DNA of 64,000 bases from an uncultured Bacteroidales bacterium (GCA_934700615.1 CAKUXR010000019.1:1-64000), one strand, 5' to 3'. Positions 1 to 9,064 are shown, counted from the first letter of the stretch. Program-made: numbers and translations. Notes: generated from the sequence alone by a model not told the origin.

Positions 1-200
1 GCCGTGCGTCAATCAAGGTTGCAATACTATATAAAATTTTCGCGCAAAACCCGAAAATGTGGCGAAATGCCCCGAAATGGCGGGTGGTTTCAGAAAGATT
101 TTTATGATTTTTAAATTTCAATGATGATTTTTAAATCTTTATGTCTTCAAAAACCACTTCATTTATACTTTTGAAATCACAAAAATATAGGACATGTTAT
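1..200. other. AT-rich intergenic stretch
   Basis: I see no gene or recognisable site here. CGAAATG-like trimmings repeat around 55-95. It may be the tail of an intergenic region that continues upstream of the window. Confidence 0.4.
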
Positions 201-322
201 GCCGGCAGGGGCCTTCGGAGCGGTACGCCCCGTTGGGGCTATCCTTCCCACCGCTACCGCGGCGGGCCCCTCCCATTCACGGAGCCACGGGCGGCTACGC
301 CGCTCCGAAGGCCCCTGCTGGC
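201..322. repeat. GC-rich inverted repeat, family 3, copy 1
   Basis: A 122 bp GC-rich palindrome in otherwise AT-rich DNA. Arms of about 22 bp (201-222 and 301-322) pair around an inner GCCCC-GT-TGGGGC hairpin at 228-239. The core from the GGTACGCC motif to the CCACCGC motif recurs at 14236-14313 and 37920-38013. It has no credible coding potential. It could be a REP-like element or a small non-autonomous mobile element; no target duplication was found. Confidence 0.6.
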
Positions 323-364
323 CAGTCATGTTTAGATGGTGAATATTTCAGTGCCTAGCCACGC

Positions 365-1008
365 CAATATGACATTGACCTGCACAGATAAATGGCAAAT
401 GATACCACGGCAAATTACGATGTCTCTCGACAGACAGAACCGCGCTTGCAAGACAAATCAACACGCAACTGCTGAGTCGTTTACGTCGTCGGGACAAAGC
501 CCTTCGATTTTCGACTCTCTTGACAACCGCTATCCGGCGTTACGTATTAATTATCAGAAGGTTAGCCAGTTATAAAAGCGCCAAGAGGTAGCATCGGAAG
601 GGGGTCTTGGCAGGAGCGACTCGCTCCACACCGGCATGTAACATATTGGCACACAATATATTATAACCGCAAAACTAACAACTGACATATGTCAAGAGGG
701 TCGAAAATCATTCACATAACTGATAAAAAAAATAACAGGGTAGAAAACAAAAGTACTGGAACACGTCATAGACAGCGGTCTGGAGCGCGCCCTTGAAGTA
801 TTCGAACAGCTCCGGAAGACACGGGGCAAAAAAAGCTCCGGAGACGCTGAGCACCTTCGCCGTCATGAACATGGTCTGGTCGGACGAAGGTATGAAGAAA
901 ACTCCGGAGACGCGGAGCCCGACAGAAGGAGATCGCTTTAAAAGTCAAACATTCCTCAGTAAGAATCAAGAAATCGCCTTCGGATTTGCACGGGAAGATA
1001 CACTTTTT
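365..1008 (+). repeat. Long direct repeat, copy 1 (non-coding)
   Basis: This stretch is closely similar to 2462-3208 in the same orientation. It starts with the same CAATATGACATTGACCTG block and ends with the same GGGAAGAT(A/G)CACTTTTT block, and includes the four-box element at 508-707. Copy 2 is about 100 bp longer through an internal duplication. The two copies bracket the two small envelope genes at 1058-2364. No open frame is shared between copies, so it reads as non-coding. Confidence 0.75.
508..707 (+). repeat. Four-box 200 bp element, copy A
   Basis: Terminal inverted repeats of 18-20 bp (508-525 and 690-707; outermost pattern TTTTCGAC...GTCGAAAA) enclose an inner inverted pair CCAAGA (581-586) and TCTTGG (605-610). 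All four boxes share the core CTCTTGRCA, arranged forward, reverse, forward, reverse. A further GGAGCG/CGCTCC hairpin lies at 612-626. Boxes 1-2 and 3-4 could pair as alternatives to 1-4 and 2-3. Other copies: B 2604-2802, C 38063-38260, D 63144-63341, E 63590-63787. Confidence 0.75.
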
Positions 1009-1057
1009 AATTTGAAATCAAATACTTCCTATATAGGATACAATTAGCTGTGCCTGT

Positions 1058-1759
1058 CTAGAAATCGAATGCCACAAATAAAGATATTCCATGCTGACTC
1101 TCATAATAGTAATCACATAGCAAATCATAACCAAGACCAGCACTTAAACCAAGCTTTGTCTTTCCAAAATAGGTGTGGCAGCCAATAGATGGATTAAAAT
1201 AAAAACCCTCCATTTCACCTATGCTATAACCAATTCTCGCATCTATATATGGGGATGTGCGTTTATCTAAAACCTTATGAAACTCACTCCTTATATGTGC
1301 AAAAAAAGGAATATTAACATAATCTTCAATAGGATAATTAACAGCAAAACCGGCACCAATATACAAAGAAGGTATAATCTGGCACCCATGCGACGTATAG
1401 AATTGAACACTGCTCAAATCCACATTTTCATTAGGATAGATAACCGCCCCTTCTCCTACGAAACCTCGATATCGAGGAGCTGAAATCCATCCATATTGAT
1501 CCAACATTGCATTCTTTTCTTTCACCGCAGGCATTTCCTTGGATATTTTCTCCACTTCATCAAATGTGCAGAAAAATGTACTTCCGTCCGGGGTAACGAG
1601 TTTCAAACTCTGACCCGGAACCTGTTCCATGATAAGCCCGCGTATAACACTGCCATTCTTGAGATATACGACATCCTGATAACTCTGTGCAACCGACGAT
1701 ATTGCAACAAACAACAAAACTGTAGCAGCAATGGCTGTTTTTCTAATTAGATTATTCAT
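1058..1759 (-). CDS. Secreted outer-membrane barrel-like protein, unknown function
   Basis: 233 residues. Residues 1-24 form a clear Sec signal peptide ending in SVAQS. Then comes a short beta domain around residues 28-70 (VVYLKNGSVIRG, then LVTPDGSTFF), a pattern common at the start of Bacteroidota surface proteins. The rest is rich in aromatic and glycine residues in alternating strands and ends FVAFDF, the aromatic C-terminus expected of an outer-membrane beta-barrel. I do not recognise a named family. It lies 48 bp downstream of the frameshifted gene at 1808-2364 in the same direction, probably one transcript, and both sit between two long direct repeats. Confidence 0.7.
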   Translation of the reverse strand: MNNLIRKTAIAATVLLFVAISSVAQSYQDVVYLKNGSVIRGLIMEQVPGQSLKLVTPDGSTFFCTFDEVEKISKEMPAVKEKNAMLDQYGWISAPRYRGFVGEGAVIYPNENVDLSSVQFYTSHGCQIIPSLYIGAGFAVNYPIEDYVNIPFFAHIRSEFHKVLDKRTSPYIDARIGYSIGEMEGFYFNPSIGCHTYFGKTKLGLSAGLGYDLLCDYYYESQHGISLFVAFDF

Positions 1760-1807
1760 AACTTCTTATAAATTTAGACTTCGTTAAAGATTGAACTACA
1801 TGCTCTG

Positions 1808-2364
1808 CTAATATCGTATTCCGATGAAAAAGCCAAAACCACATGGCGACGAAATGTGATACGCATTGAATCCGAAAACCACGCCGAATTTCTTCACTAC
1901 CGAAACGTCGAATCCCATTTTCAGCAGAAGATGGGGATTGAGCACATAGTTCTCATCCGGGAAGATAGGTGTGCAAACCATGCGACACCTGCCTCGACGC
2001 CCAACAGAAAACCATGTCTCCGATTTCGCTTGAACTGGAAATTTCTTACATAATCGACAAATATCGGAAAGGAATTATGAATACCAGTGGTTGGCGGAAT
2101 ACCCGGATACATCATATTGTAGCCTTCCTGCCAACTCGCGCCACAACCAAGCCCCAAATATCTTTTCGGATTAAACCTATATCCCAGAGATGCAGTCAGC
2201 CTTCTGGATCCCACATCCAGAGACTCGTTAATACCAAATGTGACAGAAGACTGAAAACCATGGAAATCCTTCCCGTTACAGGCCATAGAGAACAGACACA
2301 AGAGGAATGTTATTATGATCAATTTGAACTTCAGGTGTGGTGACATCGGGCCTTTCATATGCAA
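1808..2364 (-). pseudogene. Small envelope barrel-like protein, frameshifted
   Basis: The first frame gives 147 residues with an N-terminal hydrophobic segment and possible lipobox (LFSMAC at about residues 25-30), then beta-rich sequence (SLGYRFNPKRYLGLG). It runs out of frame near 1969-1975. Shifting frame there restores a convincing C-terminal part reading PIFPDENYVLNPHLLLK and onward, ending FFIGIRY at the stop 1808-1810, again an aromatic barrel end. One missing base explains it; the site is not a homopolymer, so phase variation is unlikely. Decay or sequencing error remain possible. The start is uncertain (Met1, 3 or 7). Confidence 0.65.
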
Positions 2365-2461
2365 AATAGTAATCGGTCAAGTCACAAGATAGGCAAAAAA
2401 TTTTACAAAAAAAATGAACGTTTTATAATCATGGTACATAAATGCTGAAAACATAAGCCGT

Positions 2462-3208
2462 CAATATGACATTGACCTGCACAGATAAATGGCAAATGAT
2501 GCCGCGGCAAATTACGATGTCTCTCGACAAACGGGACATCACTTGCGGGACAAGTCAACACGAAACATATGAGACGTTCTGTCGTCGGGACAAAGCCCTT
2601 TAATTTTCGACCCTCTTGACAACCGCAATCCGTCGTTACTTATTAATTATCAAAAAGTTAGCCTATTAGAAGAAAGCCAAGAGGTAGGAATGAAATGGGG
2701 TCTTGGCAGGAGCGCCTCGCTCCATATTAGCATGTAACATATTGGCATGCAATATGTTACAGCTGCAAGACCAAAACTGACAAATGTCAAGAGGATCGAA
2801 AATTATTCACATACCCGAAAAACAAAAGAGCCGAAACACGGTATAGACAGCGGTCTGGAGTGCGCCCTTGAAGTATTCGAACAACCCCGGAGGACACGGG
2901 GTTCGAAGAAAACTCTGTACAGAATCTGCCAACTCTTGCGAAACGTATGGAGTTCCGCCTGAAGTTCAAAGAAAACTCCGTACAGAATCTGCCGGGAATG
3001 GAATAATTGTCCCCTCTTGAAGTCATTCTTTTCCTGCTATCTTAAAATCTGGAGAGAACGTGCAGGACGGTGCCACAGCCCAAAGTCCAGCCAACACGTG
3101 ACTCCGGAGACGCTGTGCCAGACAGGAGGTTACCGTCTCAAAAGTCAAACATTCCTCATTAAGAATCAAGAATTCGCCTTCAGATTTGAACGGGAAGATG
3201 CACTTTTT
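2462..3208 (+). repeat. Long direct repeat, copy 2 (non-coding)
   Basis: Second copy of 365-1008, in the same orientation. It holds four-box element B and an internal duplication in which GAAAACTC(T/C)GTACAGAATC appears twice (about 2909 and 2970). It ends just before the pdxA promoter. With copy 1 it forms a repeat-gene-gene-repeat arrangement. The open frames in it are short, unconserved between copies and have no family resemblance. Confidence 0.75.
2604..2802 (+). repeat. Four-box 200 bp element, copy B
   Basis: 199 bp. Terminal repeats at 2604-2621 and 2785-2802 extend to about 21 bp with flanks. The inner pair GCCAAGA/TCTTGGC surrounds 18 bp. Compared with copy A, one outer pair has changed from G:C to A:T on both arms, a compensatory change. 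The GGAGCG hairpin after box 3 is kept. Confidence 0.75.
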
Positions 3209-3244
3209 GTATTTTCCGGACATGGAAAAACAAAAAGTGTTTTG

Positions 3245-3252
3245 TAACTTTG
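3245..3252 (+). promoter_or_regulatory. Bacteroidota -7 element of pdxA
   Basis: TAACTTTG matches TAnnTTTG, 25 bp before the pdxA start. No good TTG lies 19 bp upstream, so the assignment rests on one box only. Confidence 0.4.
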
Positions 3253-3277
3253 AAAGACAACTAAAAAGAATTTTACG

Positions 3278-4366
3278 ATGATTAACAATAAGCTTACTGT
3301 GGGCATCACACAGGGCGATGGCAACGGAATCGGATATGAAGTGATTATCAAGGCATTGGCAGACGCCAGAATCCTCGATTCCTTCACTCCGGTAATCTAC
3401 GGCTCATCCAAGATTTTCGGATTCTACCGCAAACTCATACATAATCTGGAGCAGCTTGACACCTATGTCATCAATTCCGCAAAAGATGCGAAGCCAAAGA
3501 AAATCAACATACTCAACTGTCTGCCGGACAATGTTTATGTCGAGCCGGGACAGCCTTCTCCGGAGGCAGCGAAATGCGCGATAACAGCATTGGAATGCGC
3601 TGCCGCCGACCTGAAGAACGGGGACATTGACGTGCTGATTACAGGTCCTATAAACAAGAGGGCGATGACCAATGCCGGTTTCGGTTTCACCGGACATACC
3701 GAGTTCCTGAAACAATATTTCGGCGCCAAAGACGTGACTATGTTCATGATCAGCAGCCAGTTGAAAATCGGTGTGGTAACAGGACACATTCCTCTCAAGG
3801 ATGTCCCTTCAAGCATCACCAAAGAGAAGATCTTAACCAAACTGCGCATCATGGATGCTTCCCTCAGGCGCGATTTCGGTGTCACCAAGCCTAAGATTGC
3901 CGTACTCGGACTGAATCCCCACTGCGGAGACGACGGACTTCTCGGAGACGAAGAGGAAACCGTTATCGCACCGGCAGTCAAGGCCGCCAATGATGAAGGA
4001 ATCATGGCTTTCGGACCTTACTCCCCTGACGGATTCTTCGGTTTGGCCAACTACAGCAAGTTCGACGCGACACTCGCAATGTACCACGACCAGGGTCTGG
4101 CACCGTTCAAGGCTCTCGACTTCGAGGACGGAGTGAACTTCACTGCAGGACTACCGATCGTAAGGACATCACCGGACCACGGAACAGCATATTCAATGGC
4201 GGGAAGAGACGAAGCGGATCCGATGTCAATGATGTCATCAATCTATGCCGCGATCGACATCTACAAGCATAGGGTCGCATACGACAGGCTGCAAGCCGGA
4301 AAAATGCAGGAAAGAAATGTAGAGGAAAGCCGTCCGGAAAGACCGGGACGTCCCCAGATAGAATAA
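3278..4366 (+). CDS. pdxA: 4-hydroxythreonine-4-phosphate dehydrogenase
   Basis: 362 residues, a little over the usual 330. PdxA oxidises 4-phosphohydroxy-L-threonine with NAD in the cytosolic pathway to pyridoxal 5'-phosphate. Visible family marks: N-terminal GITQGDGNGIGYE, GHTEFL with a metal-ligand His near residue 140, MYHDQGLAP near 268, and SPDHGTAYSMAG near 300 with the third His. The C-terminal tail (about 340-362) is charged and extra. Its stop codon forms the edge of a MITE-like insertion (4367-4560). Without that insert recG would start about 7 bp after the pdxA stop, so the two were probably one operon. Confidence 0.95.
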   Translation: MINNKLTVGITQGDGNGIGYEVIIKALADARILDSFTPVIYGSSKIFGFYRKLIHNLEQLDTYVINSAKDAKPKKINILNCLPDNVYVEPGQPSPEAAKCAITALECAAADLKNGDIDVLITGPINKRAMTNAGFGFTGHTEFLKQYFGAKDVTMFMISSQLKIGVVTGHIPLKDVPSSITKEKILTKLRIMDASLRRDFGVTKPKIAVLGLNPHCGDDGLLGDEEETVIAPAVKAANDEGIMAFGPYSPDGFFGLANYSKFDATLAMYHDQGLAPFKALDFEDGVNFTAGLPIVRTSPDHGTAYSMAGRDEADPMSMMSSIYAAIDIYKHRVAYDRLQAGKMQERNVEESRPERPGRPQIE

Positions 4367-4560
4367 CTCAAGTTTCGCAAGTGCGAAACACCGCTTATAG
4401 AGCCCGAGAGGGCGAGGGTAAGTCCCTTCCCCGAGGGGAGGGATTTAGGGAGAGGGTAACGTGCACATACAAAGTGCGTTGGGCTTTCAGCCTTCGGACG
4501 AGTGGCACCACTCAAATTCGCACTAACGTTCAGCAAGTTTGACAACTTGCGTAACTTGAG
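4367..4560 (+). mobile_element. MITE-like element with TIRs and 8 bp target duplication, copy 1
   Basis: 194 bp between pdxA and recG. The ends are inverted repeats: CTCAAGTTTCGCAAGT at 4367-4382 and its complement with one mismatch at 4545-4560. Flanks TAGAATAA (4359-4366 and 4561-4568) are a perfect 8 bp duplication that contains the pdxA stop. Inside are stable hairpins (TTTCGCA-AG-TGCGAAA at the left end, a CCCC-GA-GGGG stem near 4432, GCAAGTT-TGAC-AACTTGC at the right). There is no transposase, so it must be moved in trans. About 85% alike to 51285-51475 by eye. Confidence 0.85.
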
Positions 4561-4573
4561 TAGAATAATTCAG

Positions 4574-6721
4574 ATGCCAATGCAGACAGAGTCGCATTCC
4601 GAAATACAGTTTATTAAGGGAGTCGGGCCCAGAAGAGCCCAACTTCTGGAATCCGAATTGAATATCAAGACAACAGGCGACCTGATCAGGCTTTACCCAT
4701 ACAAATACATTGACAGAAGCAATATTCTGCCGATAGCTGCAATACAGCCCGGAAACGCATTCGTGCAAATCCGGGCTCAAGTCGTTTCATCCACATTACT
4801 TGACAAGACAGGCAAGTGCATTGACCCCTCTCAGGCAAAATTCAATGCAGTCAGCAGACTCAGTGTGATCGTCTCTGACGGTTCAGGCAGCCTGGAACTT
4901 GTCTTTTTCAAGGGAATCAAGTATGTCTTTTCGAAATTGACAATCGGTTCGACATTCATTTTATTCGGAAAGCCTACTCTTTTCAGCAGCCGTCTGAATA
5001 TGGTTCATCCCGAGATAGATGACCCGTGTCAGAACAGTCTGCCTGGAGGCACGATGACTGGAGTCTATCCATCGACTGAAAAGCTCAAAAATGCCGGAAT
5101 TACAGGAAAAGTCATGAACAAAATCATGGCCTCTGCCCTCAACGCAGCAGGAGGTTCCATTCAGGAGACTCTTCCTGAGTATGTACTCAAAGAGAAAGGC
5201 CTGGTACCACTCGCTTTTGCATTGACAAACATCCATTTTCCGAAGGATGTGGATTCGCTGAAGAAGGCCGAATACCGGCTGAAATTCGAGGAACTGTTCC
5301 TCCTCCAGCTGTCGCTACTGAAACAGAAATATATCCGCAGCCGCAATGCCAAAGGTCTGATGATGAACAAGGTAGGCGATGCTTTCAATATCTGCTACAA
5401 GTCTCTCCCCTACGACCTTACCGGCGCACAGAAGAGGGTCATCAAGGAAATCCGGGCTGACATGATGAGCGGCAAACAGATGAACCGCCTGCTTCAGGGC
5501 GATGTCGGTTCCGGGAAGACAATGGTGGCAGTGCTGTCTGCCCTGATTGCATACGGAAACGGCTACCAGTCATGTATCATGGCTCCGACCGAAGTGCTTG
5601 CACGCCAGCACTATAAGAACATGTGCAAGTATCTGGAGGGAACAGGGGTCAATGTTGCCGTGCTTACCGGCACAACGAAGACTGCCGAGCGCCGTACGAT
5701 TCTCGAAGATCTGGCGTCCGGCAAGACAGATATAATAGTCGGCACACATGCATTGATAGAAGACAATGTGGTTTTCCGGAATCTCGGGCTCGCTATCATT
5801 GATGAGCAGCACAGATTCGGTGTCGATCAGAGGTCAAAGCTCTGGAAGAAAGCCAGTTGTGGTATTGCTCCGCATATCCTGGTCATGACGGCCACGCCGA
5901 TTCCGAGGACATTGGCGATGACACTGTACGGCGACTTGGACGTCTCTGTCATCGACGAGATGCCTCCAGGCAGGAAGCCGATTCAGACCATACAGATTAC
6001 CGAACGGCAGAAATTCCAGCTCTACAATTTCATGAAGGAGCAGATCGCCAAGGGGCATCAGGCATATGTCGTCTATCCGATGATTTTCATCAATGAAAAA
6101 GTGGACTACAAGAATCTGGAGAGCGGATACGAGGAAATTGTAGCTGCTTTTCCATATCCGCCGTATAAGGTAGCCATCGTCCACGGGCAGCAGAGCGACG
6201 AGGATAAGGCTTTCAACATGAACGCTTTTGCAGCGGGCAGGGCCAACATTCTGGTTTCCACTACCGTAATCGAGGTGGGTGTGGATGTCCCCAATGCCAC
6301 GGTCATGGTCATCGAAAGTCCTGAAAGGTTCGGACTCAGCCAGCTGCACCAGTTGCGGGGCAGGGTCGGACGTGGCGGAGGCGATTCGTACTGCATTCTG
6401 GTACGCGGGGACAAACTGAGCGAGGAATCCAGAAAACGCATTGACCTTCTCTGTCAGACTGAGGATGGTTTCGTGCTTGCGGAGGAAGACATGAAGATGA
6501 GGGGTCCCGGTGACATGGAGGGCACCCAGCAGAGCGGACTTCCGATAGAACTGTCCATCGCATCATTGGCAAAAGACGGGGCAATCCTCTCTGACGCAAG
6601 GGCTTACGCCGACAGTATCCTGAAAAAGGATCCGGACTTGTCAATGCCGGCAAACAGGCCTCTGGCTCTGGAGATGAGGAAGGACAAGTATCAGAAACCA
6701 GACTACAGCAAGATTAGTTAA
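4574..6721 (+). CDS. recG: ATP-dependent DNA helicase RecG
   Basis: 715 residues from ATG 4574. The open frame extends upstream to 4502, but that part is MITE sequence, so I start at 4574 (4580 also possible). RecG remodels stalled replication forks and branched DNA. Order: N-terminal wedge/OB domain opening with IQFIKGVGPRRAQLLE, then two helicase lobes with Walker A GDVGSGKT (about 309-316), DEQH (about 409), MTATPIPRTLAMTLYGDLD (about 436) and QLRGRVGRGG (about 592). Full length, no lesion. The S9 peptidase gene follows after 22 bp. Confidence 0.95.
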   Translation: MPMQTESHSEIQFIKGVGPRRAQLLESELNIKTTGDLIRLYPYKYIDRSNILPIAAIQPGNAFVQIRAQVVSSTLLDKTGKCIDPSQAKFNAVSRLSVIVSDGSGSLELVFFKGIKYVFSKLTIGSTFILFGKPTLFSSRLNMVHPEIDDPCQNSLPGGTMTGVYPSTEKLKNAGITGKVMNKIMASALNAAGGSIQETLPEYVLKEKGLVPLAFALTNIHFPKDVDSLKKAEYRLKFEELFLLQLSLLKQKYIRSRNAKGLMMNKVGDAFNICYKSLPYDLTGAQKRVIKEIRADMMSGKQMNRLLQGDVGSGKTMVAVLSALIAYGNGYQSCIMAPTEVLARQHYKNMCKYLEGTGVNVAVLTGTTKTAERRTILEDLASGKTDIIVGTHALIEDNVVFRNLGLAIIDEQHRFGVDQRSKLWKKASCGIAPHILVMTATPIPRTLAMTLYGDLDVSVIDEMPPGRKPIQTIQITERQKFQLYNFMKEQIAKGHQAYVVYPMIFINEKVDYKNLESGYEEIVAAFPYPPYKVAIVHGQQSDEDKAFNMNAFAAGRANILVSTTVIEVGVDVPNATVMVIESPERFGLSQLHQLRGRVGRGGGDSYCILVRGDKLSEESRKRIDLLCQTEDGFVLAEEDMKMRGPGDMEGTQQSGLPIELSIASLAKDGAILSDARAYADSILKKDPDLSMPANRPLALEMRKDKYQKPDYSKIS

Positions 6722-6743
6722 TAACCAAAACCAATATAAGACA

Positions 6744-8957
6744 ATGAAAAGTTTAATCAGCTCGGGCGGTCTTGCCGCCTTGACAATCAGCGCTTTACTA
6801 GCAATGAACTGTAATTGTGAAAAAGAGGCGGCAGAGTATATCGGGCCGTCTGACATTGAAATTACCGACGGGAAGATGACTCCTGAGGTCCTGCTTTCTT
6901 TCGGCAGGCTTTCGGACCCGCAGTTGTCTCCTGACGGAAAGACCATTCTATACGGAGTCAGCTACACTTCCATCGAGGACAACCGCACTTGCCGCAACTT
7001 GTTTGTTGCCAATGTTGACGGAACCTCTCACCGTCAGCTTACCAAAGACGGAAAGAGCATCAGCTGCGCCCGCTGGACAAATGGAAATACCATCACCTAT
7101 ATCCAGGGCGGCCAGATCTGGAAGGCTACGGTACGTGGTCTTTCCGGCGACAATCCTAAACTTGTGAAGAGGACACAGCTCAGCAATGTTCCAAATGGCA
7201 TCAGCGAGTTCAAGCTCTCTCCTGACGAGAAGAGTCTGATGTATATCAGTTATGTCAAGAGTGACGTGAAGACAGCTAAGGATTCCGACCCGAAACTTGA
7301 CAAGGCTGACGCGTATGTTGCTGAAGATCTGATGTATAGGCATTGGGATCATTGGGTAACTGAACTGCCTCACACTTTTGTCGCAAAACTTGGAAGCGAG
7401 ATTACACCGGACAACAGCATTGACATTCTCGCAAATGAGGAGAATCTTTACGAGCTCCCTACAGAGCCTCACGGCGGTCTCGAGCAGCTGGACTGGACTC
7501 CGGACGGAAAGTATATCGCTTATTCCTGCAAGAAGAAGACCGGCAAGGAGTATGCCTTCAGCACCAATACTGAAATCTACATATATAATGTAGCTGAAGG
7601 TTCCTGCACTGTAATCCCTATGGGCGGCGGTTATGACACTAATCCGGTATGGAGCCCTGACGGAAAGAAAATCGTTTGGCTGAGCATGGCCCGTGACAGT
7701 TATGAGGCTGACAAGAACCGTCTCATGGCTGCCGACTTCAACAATGGCGAAATCAGCAACATCCGTGACCTGACAGCAGATTTCAAGTACAATGCTGCCG
7801 GTCCTGTCTGGGCTGATGATTCAGAGCACGTCTATTTCAATGCCCTTTCTGAGGGCCTCCAGGGCATCTTCAAGGCCGATCTCAATGGCGGAATCACACG
7901 CATTACCAAAGAGAACCAGTGGAATGACTATGATTCTCCTTTCGCCGTTGTCAAGGGCGAGGACGGAAGCACTAAACTTCTCGCAAGCTGGTGCTGTATG
8001 GACTACCCTACAGAGCTCGTCTGTGTCAATGAAGCTGACGGCGCTTCCGAGCAGATTTCTCATGAGAATGAGCACATTCTTTCCAAGCTTGCCAGCCACA
8101 AGACAGAAGCGAGAATGGTCCGTACCACTGACGGCAAAGACATGCTCACATGGGTTCTTTATCCGCCTCAGTTCGACGAGACAAAAACATATCCTTCCAT
8201 CCTCATCTGTCTCGGAGGTCCTCAGGGAACTCTCAGCCAGTCATGGTCTTACAGATGGAATTACCGTCTGATGGCTTCCCAGGGCTACGTTGTAGTTCTT
8301 CCTAACAGACGCGGTACTACTGCATTCGGTCAGGAGTGGTGCGAGCAGATTTCCGGAGATTATTCAGGACAGAACATCCAGGATTACCTTGCAGCGGCGC
8401 GTGAGCTGAAAGCTGAGCCTTACATTGACAAGATGGCGGCCTGCGGCGCAAGTTATGGCGGTTATTCTGTTTATTATCTGGCCGGTGTCCATGAGAACAC
8501 CTTCGATTGCTTCATCGCTCATGCAGGTATCTTCGATGAGAAATACATGTATTACGAGACTGAGGAGATGTGGTTCTGCAACTGGGACAACGGTGGTCTG
8601 ACCGAGTACTCATATACCCCTGGACAGACTGGTCCTGCAGGTGACGGCATCACTTTCGGCGGTATCCAGCAGGCGGGTTCGCCTTGGAGTTCAAGGGCAA
8701 AGGCACAGTGGCATTATTCTCACAGTCCGTCTGAAAATGTGACGAAGTGGCATACTCCTATCCTCTGTATCCACGGCTGCATGGACTTCCGTATTCCTTA
8801 TGACCAGGGAATGGCTGCTTTCAATGCCGCTCAGATGATGGGCGTTCCTTCGAAACTTGTCATCTTCCCTGATGAGTGCCACTGGGTTACCAAGCCTCAG
8901 AACGCGCTGTTCTGGCACCGTGAGTATTTCGACTGGCTCGACAAGTGGTGTAAATAA
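6744..8957 (+). CDS. Secreted S9 (prolyl oligopeptidase family) serine peptidase
   Basis: 737 residues. An N-terminal signal segment (about 1-27) ends in a Cys-rich stretch (AMNCNC), not a good lipobox. The first two thirds carry propeller repeats with SPDGK motifs (LSPDGKTILYG, SPDGKKIVWLS). The C-terminal alpha/beta-hydrolase domain holds the triad: nucleophile Ser in CGASYGGYS (about 570), Asp in HGCMDFRIPYDQ (about 680), His in DECHWV (about 712). This matches dipeptidyl or acylaminoacyl peptidases of S9, probably periplasmic and releasing dipeptides from dietary or host protein. Exact specificity cannot be read. The nearest relatives are likely S9C/DPP-like enzymes. Confidence 0.85.
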   Translation: MKSLISSGGLAALTISALLAMNCNCEKEAAEYIGPSDIEITDGKMTPEVLLSFGRLSDPQLSPDGKTILYGVSYTSIEDNRTCRNLFVANVDGTSHRQLTKDGKSISCARWTNGNTITYIQGGQIWKATVRGLSGDNPKLVKRTQLSNVPNGISEFKLSPDEKSLMYISYVKSDVKTAKDSDPKLDKADAYVAEDLMYRHWDHWVTELPHTFVAKLGSEITPDNSIDILANEENLYELPTEPHGGLEQLDWTPDGKYIAYSCKKKTGKEYAFSTNTEIYIYNVAEGSCTVIPMGGGYDTNPVWSPDGKKIVWLSMARDSYEADKNRLMAADFNNGEISNIRDLTADFKYNAAGPVWADDSEHVYFNALSEGLQGIFKADLNGGITRITKENQWNDYDSPFAVVKGEDGSTKLLASWCCMDYPTELVCVNEADGASEQISHENEHILSKLASHKTEARMVRTTDGKDMLTWVLYPPQFDETKTYPSILICLGGPQGTLSQSWSYRWNYRLMASQGYVVVLPNRRGTTAFGQEWCEQISGDYSGQNIQDYLAAARELKAEPYIDKMAACGASYGGYSVYYLAGVHENTFDCFIAHAGIFDEKYMYYETEEMWFCNWDNGGLTEYSYTPGQTGPAGDGITFGGIQQAGSPWSSRAKAQWHYSHSPSENVTKWHTPILCIHGCMDFRIPYDQGMAAFNAAQMMGVPSKLVIFPDECHWVTKPQNALFWHREYFDWLDKWCK

Positions 8958-8990
8958 GGGCTGAACGAAAGGGGCAAGCAACGCGTTCCT

Positions 8991-9019
8991 TCATGTGAAC
9001 GTTGCCCTCTCCCTAAAGA
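8991..9019. repeat. Remnant of the MITE-like element
   Basis: About 29 bp resembling the middle of the element at 4367-4560 in reverse orientation (GTGMACGTTRCCCTCTCCC, then TAAA). No terminal repeats remain. It lies about 30 bp after the S9 peptidase stop, again behind a gene. Confidence 0.45.
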
Positions 9020-9049
9020 GGCTGACCGAAAATGTCAGCTTCTTTTTTT
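9018..9049 (+). terminator. Rho-independent terminator of the S9 peptidase gene
   Basis: GAGGCTGAC pairs with GTCAGCTTC (one G:T) around a 7 nt loop and is followed by a run of seven T. Confidence 0.85.
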
Positions 9050-9064
9050 GTTCAGGACTACGCA

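Noticed and set aside
141..575. Two open frames of 64 and 79 codons
   Set aside because: They run through the GC-rich palindrome and the start of the long direct repeat; not conserved in the other repeat copy and no family resemblance.
508..707. Integron attC site
   Set aside because: The alternating inverted boxes recall attC, but the required GTTRRRY/RYYYAAC core is missing and no integrase is seen.
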